Origin: Embiotoca jacksoni
Taxonomy: Eukaryota; Chordata; Actinopteri; Embiotocidae
Direction of reading: 5' to 3'
Length of the DNA: 64,000 nucleotides
Assembly: GCA_022577435.1 (NCBI GenBank)
Contig: JAKOON010000069.1
Span: 353,062 to 417,061 of the forward strand
How positions within the stretch are numbered: position 1 is the first letter of the stretch; every line of letters starts with the position of its first letter. Below, piece by piece: positions 15,507 to 29,692 of this stretch. The notes under the pieces were generated by a model. It worked only from the letters and a program-made list of their open reading frames with translations, did not search any database and was not told the origin of the DNA. A program made the translations under genes and the position numbers.

Positions 15507-16144
15507 TTTATTTACATTAGACCGTAGTACGATAACGACTTTATTTACATTAGACCGTAGTACGATAACAACTTTATTTACACTAGACCGTAGTACGATA
15601 ACAACTTTATTTACACTAGACCGTAGTACGATAATAACTTTATTTACATTAGACCGTAGTACGATAACAACTTTATTTACACTAGACCGTAGTACGATAA
15701 CAACTTTATTTACACTAGACCGTAGTACGATAACAACTTTATTTACACTAGACCGTAGTACGATAACAACTTTATTTACATTAGACCGTAGTACGATAAC
15801 AACTGTATTGACATTAGACCGTAGTACGATAACAACTTTATTTACACATGACCGTAGTACGATAACAACTTTATTTACATTAGACCGTAGTACGATAACA
15901 ACTGTATTGACATTAGACCGTAGTACGATAACAACTTTATTTAAACTAGACCGTAGTACGATAACAACTTTATTTACATTAGACCGTAGTACGATAACAA
16001 CTTTATTTACACTAGACCGTAGTACGATAACAACTTTATTTACACTAGACCGTAGTACGATAACAACTTTATTTACATTAGACCGTAGTACGATAACAAC
16101 TTTATTTACATTAGACCGTAGTACGATAACTACTTTATTTACGT

Positions 16145-16821
16145 TAGACCGTAGTACGATAACAACTTTATTTAAACTAGACCGTAGTACGATAACAACT
16201 TTATTTACACCAGACCGTAGTACGATAACAACTTTATTTACATTAGACCGTAGTACGATAACAACTTTATTTACACTAGACCGTAGTACGATAACAACTT
16301 TATTTAAATTAGACCGTAGTACGATAACAACTTTATTTAAACAAGACCGTAGTACGATAACAACTTTATTTACATTAGACCGTAGTACGATAACAACTTT
16401 ATTTACACTAGACCGTAGTACGATAACAACTTTATTTACATTAGACCGTAGTACGATAACAACTTTATTTAAATTAGACCGTAGTACGATAACAACTTTA
16501 TTTAAACAAGACCGTAGTACGATAACAACTTTATTTACATTAGACCGTAGTACGATAGCAACTTTATTTACACTTGACCGTAGTACGATAACAACTTTTT
16601 TTACATTAGACCGTAGTACGATAGCAACTTTATTTACATTAGACCGTAGTACGATAACAACTTTATTTACACTAGACCGTAGTACGATAACAACTTTATT
16701 TACACTAGACCGTAGTACGATAACAACTTTATTTACACTAGACCGTAGTACGATAACAACTTTATTTACATTAGACCGTAGTACGATAGCAACTTTATTT
16801 ACATTAGACCGTAGTACGATA
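16145..16821. repeat. 677-bp block, copied at 52646-53322
   Basis: No differences are seen at a 36,501-bp offset. The shared stretch contains distinctive rare units: CACCAGACC, AAATTAGACC, AAACAAGACC, and one with ACTTTTTTTAC at about 16.59 kb. Differences at 16143-16144 and 16822 bound it. Confidence 0.92.
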
Positions 16822-17165
16822 GCAACTTTATTTACACTCGACCGTAGTACGATAACAACTTTATTTACACTCGACCGTAGTACGATAACGACTTTATTTA
16901 GACTAGACCGTAGTACGATAGCGACTTTATTTACACTCGACCGTAGTACGAAAACAACTTTATTTACACTCGACCGTAGTACGATAACGACTTTATTTAA
17001 ACTAGACCGTAGTACGATAACGACTTTATTTACACTAGACCGTAGTACGATAACGACTTTATTTACACTAGACCGTAGTACGATAACGACTTTATTTAAA
17101 CTAGACCGTAGTACGATAACAACTTTATTTACACTCGACCGTAGTACGATAACGACTTTATTTAA

Positions 17166-17529
17166 ACTAGACCGAAGTACGATAACAACTTTATTTACAT
17201 TAGACCGTAGTACGATAACGACTTTATTTAAACTAGACCGTAGTACGATAACAACTTTATTTACACTAGACCGTAGTACGATAACAACTTTATTTACATT
17301 AGACCGTAGTACGATAACGACTTTATTTAAACTAGACCGTAGTACGATAACTACTTTATTTACACTAGACCGTAGTACCATAACGACTTTATTTACATTA
17401 GACCGTAGTACGATAGCAACTTTATTTACACTTGACCGTAGTACGATAACAACTTTATTTACACTCGACCGTAGTACGATAACGACTTTATTTAGACTAG
17501 ACCGTAGTACGATAACAACTTTATTTACA
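17166..17529. repeat. 364-bp block, copied at 53436-53799
   Basis: Identical at a 36,270-bp offset, including the rare units CCGAAGTACG and GTACCATAACG. The offset is 231 bp (seven units) less than that of the neighbouring 677-bp pair, so seven units were lost on the right or gained on the left. Confidence 0.92.
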
Positions 17530-19997
17530 TTAGACCGTAGTACGATAACGACTTTATTTAAACTAGACCGTAGTACGATAACAACTTTATTTACACTAGA
17601 CCGTAGTACGATAACGACTTTATTTACATTAGACCGTAGTACGATAACAACTTTATTTACATTAGACCGTAGTACGATAACTACTTTATTTACATTAGAC
17701 CGTAGTACGATAACAACTTTATTTAAACTAGACCGTAGTACGATAACAACTTTATTTAAACTAGACCGTAGTACGATAACAACTTTATTTACACTAGACC
17801 GTAGTACGATAACGACTTTATTTACACTAGACCGTAGTACGATAACGACTTTATTTACACTAGACCGTAGTACGATAACAACTTTATTTACACTAGACCG
17901 TAGTACGATAACAACTTTATTTACACTAGACCGTAGTACGATAACGACTTTATTTACACTAGACCGTAGTACGATAACAACTTTATTTACACTAGACCGT
18001 AGTACGATAACAACTTTATTTACACTAGACCGTAGTACGATAATAACAACTTTATTTACAGTAGACCGTAGTACGATAACAACTTTATTTACATTAGACC
18101 GTAGTACGATAACAACTTTATTGACATTAGACCGTAGTACGATAACAACTTTATTGACATTAGACCGTAGTACGATAACGACTTTATTTACATTAGACCG
18201 TAGTACGATAACGACTTTATTTACATTAGACCGTAGAACGATAACAACTTTATTTACACTAGACCGTAGTACGATAATAACAACTTTATTTACACTAGAC
18301 CGTAGTACGATAACGACTTTATTTAAACTAGACCGTAGAACGATAACAACTTTATTTACACTAGACCGTAGTACGATAATAACAACTTTATTTACACTAG
18401 ACCGTAGTACGATAACGACTTTATTTACACTAGACCGTAGTACGATAACGACTTTATTTACATTAGACCGTAGTACGATAACAACTTTATTTACACTAGA
18501 CCGTAGTACGATAACAACTTTATTTACATTAGACCGTAGTACGATAACAACTTTATTTACACTAGACCGTAGTACGATAATAACTTTATTTACACTAGAC
18601 CGTAGTACGATAACAACTTTATTTACATTAGACCGTAGTACGATAACAACTTTATTTACACTAGACCGTAGTACGATAACAACTTTATTTACACTAGACC
18701 GTAGTACGATAACGACTTTATTTACACTAGACCGTAGTACGATAACGACTTTATTTACACTAGACCGTAGTACGATAACAACTTTATTTACATTAGACCG
18801 TAGTACGATAACAACTTTATTTACATTAGACCGTAGTACGATAACAACTTTATTTACACTAGACCGTAGTACGATAACAACTTTATTTACATTAGACCGT
18901 AGTACGATAACAACTTTATTTACACTAGACCGTAGTACGATAACAACTTTATTTACACTAGACCGTAGTACGATAACAACTTTATTTACACTAGACCGTA
19001 GTACGATAATAACTTTATTTACATTAGACCGTAGTACGATAACAACTTTATTTACACTAGACCGTAGTACGATAACAACTTTATTTACACTAGACCGTAG
19101 TACGATAACAACTTTATTTACATTAGACCGTAGTACGATAACAACTTTATTTACATTAGACCGTAGTACTATAACAACTTTATTTACACTAGACCGTAGT
19201 ACTATAACAACTTTATTTACACTAGACCGTAGTACGACAACAACTTTATTTACATTAGACCGTAGTACTATAACAACTTTATTTACACTAGACCGTAGTA
19301 CGACAACAACTTTATTTACATTAGACCGTAGTACTATAACAACTTTATTTACATTAGACCGTAGTACTATAACAACTTTATTTACACTAGACCGTAGTAC
19401 TATAACAACTTTATTTACACTAGACCGTAGTACGACAACAACTTTATTTACATTAGACCGTAGTACTATAACAACTTTATTTACACTAGACCGTAGTACG
19501 ACAACAACTTTATTTACATTAGACCGTAGTACGACAACAACTTTATTTACATTAGACCGTAGTACTATAACAACTTTATTTACACTAGACCGTAGTACGA
19601 CAACAACTTTATTTACACTAGACCGTAGTACGACAACAACTTTATTTACACTAGACCGTAGTACGACAACAACTTTATTTACACTAGACCGTAGTACTAT
19701 AACAACTTTATTTACATTAGACCGTAGTACGACAACAACTTTATTTACATTAGACCGTAGTACGACAACAACTTTATTTACATTAGACCGTAGTACTATA
19801 ACAACTTTATTTACACTAGACCGTAGTACGACAACAACTTTATTTACACTAGACCGTAGTACGATAACAACTTTATTTACACTAGACCGTAGTACGACAA
19901 CAACTTTATTTACACTAGACCGTAGTACTATAACAACTTTATTTACATTAGACCGTAGTACTATAACAACTTTATTTACACTAGACCGTAGTACTAT

Positions 19998-20536
19998 AAC
20001 AACTTTATTTACACTAGACCGTAGTACTATAACAACTTTATTTACATTAGACCGTAGTACTATAACAACTTTATTTACACTAGACCGTAGTACTATAACT
20101 TTATTTACACTAGACCGTAGTACGACAACAACTTTATTTACATTAGACCGTAGTACTATAACAACTTTATTTACACTAGACCGTAGTACGACAACAACTT
20201 TATTTACATTAGACCGTAGTACGACAACAACTTTATTTACATTAGACCGTAGTACTATAACAACTTTATTTACACTAGACCGTAGTACGACAACAACTTT
20301 ATTTACATTAGACCGTAGTACTATAACAACTTTATTTACACTAGACCGTAGTACGACAACAACTTTATTTACATTAGACCGTAGTACGACAACAACTTTA
20401 TTTACATTAGACCGTAGTACTATAACGACTTTATTTACACTAGACCGTAGTACGATAACGACTTTATTTACACTAGACCGTAGTACGATAACAACTTTAT
20501 TTACATTAGACCGTAGTACGATAACAACTTTATTTA
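19998..20536. repeat. 539-bp block, copy of 78-616
   Basis: Right-hand member of the pair, located in subdomain A'. It links the A' block to the left edge of the window. Confidence 0.92.
20086..20115. repeat. 30-bp unit, copy of the one at 166-195
   Basis: Same short unit with the actata variant, in an identical neighbourhood of 539 bp. Its presence in both places marks the 19,920-bp-distant duplication as a copy by descent, not independent convergence. Confidence 0.95.
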
Positions 20537-22921
20537 CACTAGACCGTAGTACGATAACGACTTTATTTACACTAGACCGAAGTACGATAACAACTTTATT
20601 TAAACTAGACCGTAGTACGATAACAACTTTATTTACACTAGACCGTAGTACGACAACGACTTTATTTACACTAGACCGTAGTACGATAACAACTTTATTT
20701 ACACTAGACCGTAGTACGATAACAACTTTATTTAAACTAGACCGTAGTACGATAACAACTTTATTTACACTAGACCGTAGTACGACAACGACTTTATTTA
20801 CATTAGACCGTAGTACGACAACGACTTTATTTACACTAGACCGTAGTACGACAACGACTTTATTTACACTAGACCGTAGTACGATAACAACTTTATTTAA
20901 ACTAGACCGTAGTACGATAACGACTTTATTTACACTAGACCGTAGTACTATAACAACTTTATTTACACTAGACCGTAGTACGACAACAACTTTATTTACA
21001 CTAGACCGTAGTACGATAACAACTTTATTTACACTAGACCGTAGTACGACAACAACTTTATTTACACTAGACCGTAGTACGACAACAACTTTATTTACAC
21101 TAGACCGTAGTACGATAACAACTTTATTTACACTAGACCGTAGTACGACAACAACTTTATTTACACTAGACCGTAGTACGATAACAACTTTATTTACACT
21201 AGACCGTAGTACGACAACAACTTTATTTACACTAGACCGTAGTACGATAACAACTTTATTTACACTAGACCGTAGTACGACAACAACTTTATTTACACTA
21301 GACCGTAGTACGACAACAACTTTATTTACACTAGACCGTAGTACGATAACAACTTTATTTACACTAGACCGTAGTACGATAACAACTTTATTTACACTAG
21401 ACCGTAGTACGACAACAACTTTATTTACACTAGACCGTAGTACTATAACAACTTTATTTACACTAGACCGTAGTACGACAACAACTTTATTTACATTAGA
21501 CCGTAGTACTATAACAACTTTATTTACACTAGACCGTAGTACGATAACAACTTTATTTACATTAGACCGTAGTACTATAACAACTTTATTTACACTAGAC
21601 CGTAGTACTATAACAACTTTATTTACACTAGACCGTAGTACGACAACAACTTTATTTACATTAGACCGTAGTACTATAACAACTTTATTTACACTAGACC
21701 GTAGTACGATAACGACTTTATTTACACTAGACCGTAGTACGATAACAACTTTATTTACATTAGACCGTAGTACGATAACAACTTTATTTACACTAGACCG
21801 TAGTACGATAACAACTTTATTTAAACTAGACCGTAGTACGATAACGACTTTATTTACATTAGACCGTAGTACGATAACGACTTTATTTACACTAGACCGT
21901 AGTACGACAACGACTTTATTTACATTAGACCGTAGTACGATAACAACTTTATTTACATTAGACCGTAGTACGATAACAACTTTATTTACATTAGACCGTA
22001 GTACGATAACGACTTTATTTACACTAGACCGTAGTACGATAACAACTTTATTTACACTAGACCGTAGTACGATAACAACTTTATTTACATTAGACCGTAG
22101 TACGATAACAACTTTATTTACACTAGACCGTAGTACGATAACAACTTTATTTACACTAGACCGTAGTACGATAACAACTTTATTTACACTAGACCGTAGT
22201 ACGATAACAACTTTATTTACACTAGACCGTAGTACGACAACAACTTTATTTACACTAGACCGTAGTACGACAACAACTTTATTTACATTAGACCGTAGTA
22301 CGATAACAACTTTATTTACACTAGACCGTAGTACGACAACAACTTTATTTACACTAGACCGTAGTACGATAACGACTTTATTTACACTAGACCGTAGTAC
22401 GATAACAACTTTATTTACACTAGACCGTAGTACGATAACAACTTTATTTACATTAGACCGTAGTACGATAACAACTTTATTTACACTAGACCGTAGTACG
22501 ATAACGACTTTATTTACACTAGACCGTAGTACGATAACAACTTTATTTACACTAGACCGTAGTACGATAACAACTTTATTTACACTAGACCGTAGTACGA
22601 CAACAACTTTATTTACACTAGACCGTAGTACGATAACAACTTTATTTACACTAGACCGTAGTACGACAACGACTTTATTTACACTAGACCGTAGTACGAT
22701 AACAACTTTATTTACACTAGACCGTAGTACGATAACAACTTTATTTACACTAGACCGTAGTACGATAACGACTTTATTTACACTAGACCGTAGTACGATA
22801 ACAACTTTATTTACACTAGACCGTAGTACGATAACAACTTTATTTACACTAGACCGTAGTACGATAACAACTTTATTTACACTAGACCGTAGTACGACAA
22901 CAACTTTATTTACACTAGACC

Positions 22922-23522
22922 GTAGTACGATAACAACTTTATTTACACTAGACCGTAGTACGACAACGACTTTATTTACACTAGACCGTAGTACGATAAC
23001 AACTTTATTTACACTAGACCGTAGTACGATAACAACTTTATTTACACTAGACCGTAGTACGATAACAACTTTATTTACATTAGACCGTAGTACGACAACA
23101 ACTTTATTTACACTAGACCGTAGTACGACAACAACTTTATTTACACTAGACCGTAGTACGACAACGACTTTATTTACACTAGACCGTAGTACGATAACAA
23201 CTTTATTTACACTAGACCGTAGTACGATAACAACTTTATTTACACTAGACCGTAGTACGATAACAACTTTATTTAAACTAGACCGTAGTACGATAACAAC
23301 TTTATTTAAACTAGACCGTAGTACGATAACAACTTTATTTAAACTCGACCGTAGTACGATAACAACTTTATTGAAACTCGACCGTAGTACGATAACAACT
23401 TTATTTACACTAGACCGTAGTACGATAGCAACTTTATTTAAACTAGACCGTAGTACGATAACAACTTTATTTAAACTAGACCGTAGTACGATAACAACTT
23501 TATTTACACTAGACCGTAGTAC
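22922..23522. repeat. A'-to-C border block, copy of about 11.12-11.72 kb
   Basis: Right-hand member of the 11,802-bp-spaced pair. It shows that the transition out of A-type units was itself copied. A further copy of its GAAACTC end begins near 25.69 kb. Confidence 0.82.
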
Positions 23523-26500
23523 GATAACAACTTTATTTAAACTAGACCGTAGTACGATAGCAACTTTATTTACACTGGACCGTAGTACGATAACAACTTT
23601 ATTTAAACTAGACCGTAGTACGATAACGACTTTATTTACACTAGACCGTAGTACGATAGCAACTTTATTTACACTGGACCGTAGTACGATAACAACTTTA
23701 TTTACACTAGACCGTAGTACGATAACAACTTTATTTACACTAGACCGTAGTACGATAGCAACTTTATTTACACTGGACCGTAGTACGATAACAACTTTAT
23801 TTACACTAGACCGTAGTACGATAACAACTTTATTTACACTAGACCGTAGTACGATAACAACTTTATTTAAACTAGACCGTAGTACGATAACGACTTTATT
23901 TACACTAGACCGTAGTACGATAGCAACTTTATTTACACTGGACCGTAGTACGATAACAACTTTATTTACACTAGACCGTAGTACGATAACAACTTTATTT
24001 ACACTAGACCGTAGTACGATAGCAACTTTATTTACACTGGACCGTAGTACGATAACAACTTTATTGACATTAGACCGTAGTACGATAACAACTTTATTTA
24101 AACTAGACCGTAGTACGATAACGACTTTATTTACACTAGACCGTAGTACGATAACGACTTTATTTACACTAGACCGTAGTACGATAACAACTTTATTTAC
24201 ACTAGACCGTAGTACGATAACAACTTTATTTAGACTAGACCGTAGTACGACAACAACTTTATTTACACTAGACCGTAGTACGACAACAACTTTATTTACA
24301 TTAGACCGTAGTACGATAACAACTTTATTTACACTAGACCGTAGTACGATAACAACTTTATTTACACTGGACCGTAGTACGATAACAACTTTATTTACAC
24401 TGGACCGTAGTACGATAACAACTTTATTTACACTAGACCGTAGTACGATAACAACTTTATTTAGACTAGACCGTAGTACGACAACAACTTTATTTACACT
24501 AGACCGTAGTACGACAACAACTTTATTTACATTAGACCGTAGTACGATAACAACTTTATTTACACTAGACCGTAGTACGATAGCAACTTTATTTACACTG
24601 GACCGTAGTACGATAACAACTTTATTTACACTGGACCGTAGTACGATAACAACTTTATTGACATTAGACCGTAGTACGATAACAACTTTATTTAAACTAG
24701 ACCGTAGTACGATAACGACTTTATTTACACTAGACCGTAGTACGATAACAACTTTATTTACACTAGACCGTAGTACGATAACAACTTTATTTACACTAGA
24801 CCGTAGTACGATAACGACTTTATTTACACTAGACCGTAGTACGATAATAACAACTTTATTTACATTAGACCGTAGTACAATAATAACAACTTTATTTACA
24901 TTAGACCGTAGTACGATAACAACTTTATTTACACTAGACCGTAGTACGATAACGACTTTATTTACACTAGACCGTAGTACGATAACAACTTTATTTACAC
25001 TAGACCGTAGTACGATAACAACTTTATTTACACTAGACCGTAGTACGATAACGACTTTATTTACACTAGACCGTAGTACGATAACGACTTTATTTACACT
25101 AGACCGTAGTACGATAACAACTTTATTTACACTAGACCGTAGTACGATAACGACTTTATTTACACTAGACCGTAGTACGATAACGACTTTATTTACACTA
25201 GACCGTAGTACGATAACGACTTTATTTACACTAGACCGTAGTACGATAACAACTTTATTTACACTAGACCGTAGTACGATAACAACTTTATTGACATTAG
25301 ACCGTAGTACAATAACGATTTTATTTACACTAGACCGTAGTACGACAACAACTTTATTTACATTAGACCGTAGTACGATAACAACTTTATTTACACTAGA
25401 CCGTAGTACGATAACGACTTTATTTACACTAGACCGTAGTACGATAGCAACTTTATTTACACTAGACCGAAGTACGATAACGACTTTATTTACACTAGAC
25501 CGTAGTACGATAACAACTTTATTTACATTAGACCGTAGTACGATAACAACTTTATTTACACTAGACCGTAGTACGATAACAACTTTATTTACACTAGACC
25601 GTAGTACGATAACGACTTTATTTAGACTAGACCGTAGTACGATAACAACTTTATTTACACTAGACCGTAGTACGATAACAACTTTATTGAAACTCGACCG
25701 TAGTACGATAACAACTTTATTTACACTAGACCGTAGTACGATAGCAACTTTATTTAAACTAGACCGTAGTACGATAACAACTTTATTTAAACTAGACCGT
25801 AGTACGATAACAACTTTATTTACACTAGACCGTAGTACGATAACAACTTTATTTAAACTAGACCGTAGTACGATAGCAACTTTATTTACACTGGACCGTA
25901 GTACGATAACAACTTTATTTAAACTAGACCGTAGTACGATAACGACTTTATTTACACTAGACCGTAGTACGATAGCAACTTTATTTACACTGGACCGTAG
26001 TACGATAACAACTTTATTTACACTAGACCGTAGTACGATAACAACTTTATTTACACTAGACCGTAGTACGATAGCAACTTTATTTACACTGGACCGTAGT
26101 ACGATAACAACTTTATTTACACTAGACCGTAGTACGATAACAACTTTATTTACACTAGACCGTAGTACGATAACAACTTTATTTAAACTAGACCGTAGTA
26201 CGATAACGACTTTATTTACACTAGACCGTAGTACGATAGCAACTTTATTTACACTGGACCGTAGTACGATAACAACTTTATTTACACTAGACCGTAGTAC
26301 GATAACAACTTTATTTACACTAGACCGTAGTACGATAGCAACTTTATTTACACTGGACCGTAGTACGATAACAACTTTATTGACATTAGACCGTAGTACG
26401 ATAACAACTTTATTTAAACTAGACCGTAGTACGATAACGACTTTATTTACACTAGACCGTAGTACGATAACGACTTTATTTACACTAGACCGTAGTACGA

Positions 26501-28403
26501 TAACAACTTTATTTACACTAGACCGTAGTACGATAACAACTTTATTTAGACTAGACCGTAGTACGACAACAACTTTATTTACACTAGACCGTAGTACGAT
26601 AGCAACTTTATTTACACTGGACCGTAGTACGATAACAACTTTATTTACACTGGACCGTAGTACGATAACAACTTTATTGACATTAGACCGTAGTACGATA
26701 ACAACTTTATTTAAACTAGACCGTAGTACGATAACGACTTTATTTACACTAGACCGTAGTACGATAACAACTTTATTTACACTAGACCGTAGTACGATAA
26801 CAACTTTATTTACACTAGACCGTAGTACGATAACGACTTTATTTACACTAGACCGTAGTACGATAATAACAACTTTATTTACATTAGACCGTAGTACAAT
26901 AATAACAACTTTATTTACATTAGACCGTAGTACGATAACAACTTTATTTACACTAGACCGTAGTACGATAACGACTTTATTTACACTAGACCGTAGTACG
27001 ATAACAACTTTATTTACACTAGACCGTAGTACGATAACAACTTTATTTACACTAGACCGTAGTACGATAACGACTTTATTTACACTAGACCGTAGTACGA
27101 TAACAACTTTATTTACACTAGACCGTAGTACGATAACAACTTTATTTACACTAGACCGTAGTACGATAACGACTTTATTTACACTAGACCGTAGTACGAT
27201 AACGACTTTATTTACACTAGACCGTAGTACGATAACAACTTTATTTACACTAGACCGTAGTACGATAACAACTTTATTTACACTAGACCGTAGTACGATA
27301 ACAACTTTATTGACATTAGACCGTAGTACGATAACGACTTTATTTACATTAGACCGTAGTACGATAACAACTTTATTTACATTAGACCGTAGTACGATAA
27401 CAACTTTATTTACACTAGACCGTAGTACGATAACGACTTTATTTACACTAGACCGTAGTACGATAACAACTTTATTTACACTAGACCGTAGTACGATAAC
27501 AACTTTATTTACACTAGACCGTAGTACGATAACGATTTTATTTACACTAGACCGTAGTACGACAACAACTTTATTTACATTAGACCGTAGTACGATAACA
27601 ACTTTATTTACACTAGACCGTAGTACGATAACGACTTTATTTACACTAGACCGTAGTACGATAGCAACTTTATTTACACTAGACCGTAGTACGATAACGA
27701 CTTTATTTACACTAGACCGTAGTACGATAACGACTTTATTTACATTAGACCGTAGTACGATAACAACTTTATTTACACTAGACCGTAGTACGATAACGAC
27801 TTTATTTACACTAGACCGTAGTACGATAACAACTTTATTTACACTAGACTGTAGTACGATAACAACTTTATTTACACTAGACCGTAGTACGACAACAACT
27901 TTATTTACACTAGACCGTAGTACGATAACGACTTTATTTACACTAGACCGTAGTACGATAACAACTTTATTTACACTAGACCGTAGTACGATAACAACTT
28001 TATTTACACTAGACCGTAGTACGACAACAACTTTATTTAAACTAGACCGTAGTACGATAACGACTTTATTTACATTAGACCGTAGTACGATAACGACTTT
28101 ATTTACATTAGACCGTAGTACGATAGCAACTTTATTTACACTTGACCGTAGTACGATAACAACTTTATTTACATTAGACCGTAGTACGATAACAACTTTA
28201 TTGACATTAGACCGTAGTACGATAACGACTTTATTTACATTAGACCGTAGTACGATAACAACTTTATTTACACTAGACCGTAGTACGATAACAACTTTAT
28301 TTAAACTAGACCGTAGTACGATAATAACTTTATTTACATTAGACCGTAGTACGATAACAACTTTATTTACATTAGACCGTAGTACGATAACAACTTTATT
28401 TAC

Positions 28404-28766
28404 ACTAGACCGTAGTACGATAATAACAACTTTATTTACAGTAGACCGTAGTACGATAACGACTTTATTTAAACTAGACCGTAGTACGATAACAACTTTA
28501 TTTACATTAGACCGTAGTACGATAACAACTTTATTGACATTAGACCGTAGTACGATAACGACTTTATTTACATTAGACCGTAGAACGATAACAACTTTAT
28601 TTACACTAGACCGTAGTACGATAATAACAACTTTATTTACACTAGACCGTAGTACGATAACGACTTTATTTAAACTAGACCGTAGAACGATAACAACTTT
28701 ATTTACACTAGACCGTAGTACGATAATAACAACTTTATTTACACTAGACCGTAGTACGATAACGAC
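28404..28766. repeat. 363-bp cassette, copy of 15144-15506
   Basis: Identical to the cassette in subdomain B. The later related block near 33.06-33.26 kb lacks the CGTAGAACG part, about 168 bp shorter, which points to an internal deletion in that copy. Confidence 0.9.
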
Positions 28767-29692
28767 TTTATTTACATTAGACCGTAGTACGATAACAACT
28801 TTATTTACACTAGACCGTAGTACGATAACAACTTTATTTACACTAGACCGTAGTACGATAATAACTTTATTTACATTAGACCGTAGTACGATAACAACTT
28901 TATTTACACTAGACCGTAGTACGATAACAACTTTATTTAAACTAGACCGTAGTACGATAACGACTTTATTTACACTAGACCGTAGTAGGATAGCAACTTT
29001 ATTTACACTGGACCGTAGTACGATAACAACTTTATTTACACTAGACCGTAGTACGATAACAACTTTATTTACACTAGACCGTAGTACGATAGCAACTTTA
29101 TTTACACTGGACCGTAGTACGATAACAACTTTATTGACATTAGACCGTAGTACGATAACAACTTTATTTAAACTAGACCGTAGTACGATAACGACTTTAT
29201 TTACACTAGACCGTAGTACGATAACGACTTTATTTACACTAGACCGTAGTACGATAACAACTTTATTTACACTAGACCGTAGTACGATAACAACTTTATT
29301 TAGACTAGACCGTAGTACGACAACAACTTTATTTACACTAGACCGTAGTACGATAGCAACTTTATTTACACTGGACCGTAGTACGATAACAACTTTATTT
29401 ACACTGGACCGTAGTACGATAACAACTTTATTGACATTAGACCGTAGTACGATAACAACTTTATTTAAACTAGACCGTAGTACGATAACGACTTTATTTA
29501 CACTAGACCGTAGTACGATAACAACTTTATTTACACTAGACCGTAGTACGATAACAACTTTATTTACACTAGACCGTAGTACGATAACGACTTTATTTAC
29601 ACTAGACCGTAGTACGATAATAACAACTTTATTTACATTAGACCGTAGTACAATAATAACAACTTTATTTACATTAGACCGTAGTACGATAA

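Larger units (their letters stand above)
11390..19162. repeat. Subdomain B: GTACGATAAC units with GAAACTC, TTTAGAC and GATAGC variants
   Basis: After about 11.39 kb the acgaca and actata variants become scarce. TTTAAAC and TTGAAACTC units dominate 11.46-12.66 kb, and GATAGC with CTGGACC units follow to about 13.9 kb. The first 36-bp doublet is at 14,056. CGTAGAACG units occur near 15.3-15.4 and 18.2-18.3 kb. Units with AACTGTATTG appear near 15.80 and 15.90 kb, and AAACAAGACC units near 16.3-16.5 kb. A one-off unit reads CACATGACC at about 15.85 kb. It is the most variant-rich part of the left half. Several of its blocks are copied into subdomains C and D. No gene is seen. Confidence 0.8.
19163..23190. 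repeat. Subdomain A': second block of A-type units
   Basis: GTACTATAAC and GTACGACAAC units resume abruptly at about 19,163 and continue to about 23,170, all 33 bp except the 30-bp unit at 20086-20115. The segment 19998-20536 is identical to 78-616, so this block shares recent ancestry with the left edge of the window. Its right border (about 22.92-23.52 kb) resembles the A-to-B border at 11.12-11.72 kb. It therefore looks like a duplicated piece of subdomain A together with the start of the B-type sequence (inference). No 36-bp units are present. Confidence 0.85.

Noticed and set aside
15847..15850. CATG in a unit reading CACATGACC as a start codon
   Set aside because: Neither the ATG nor its complement lies in an open frame: the plus ATG is out of the open plus frame and the minus ATG is out of the open minus frame.
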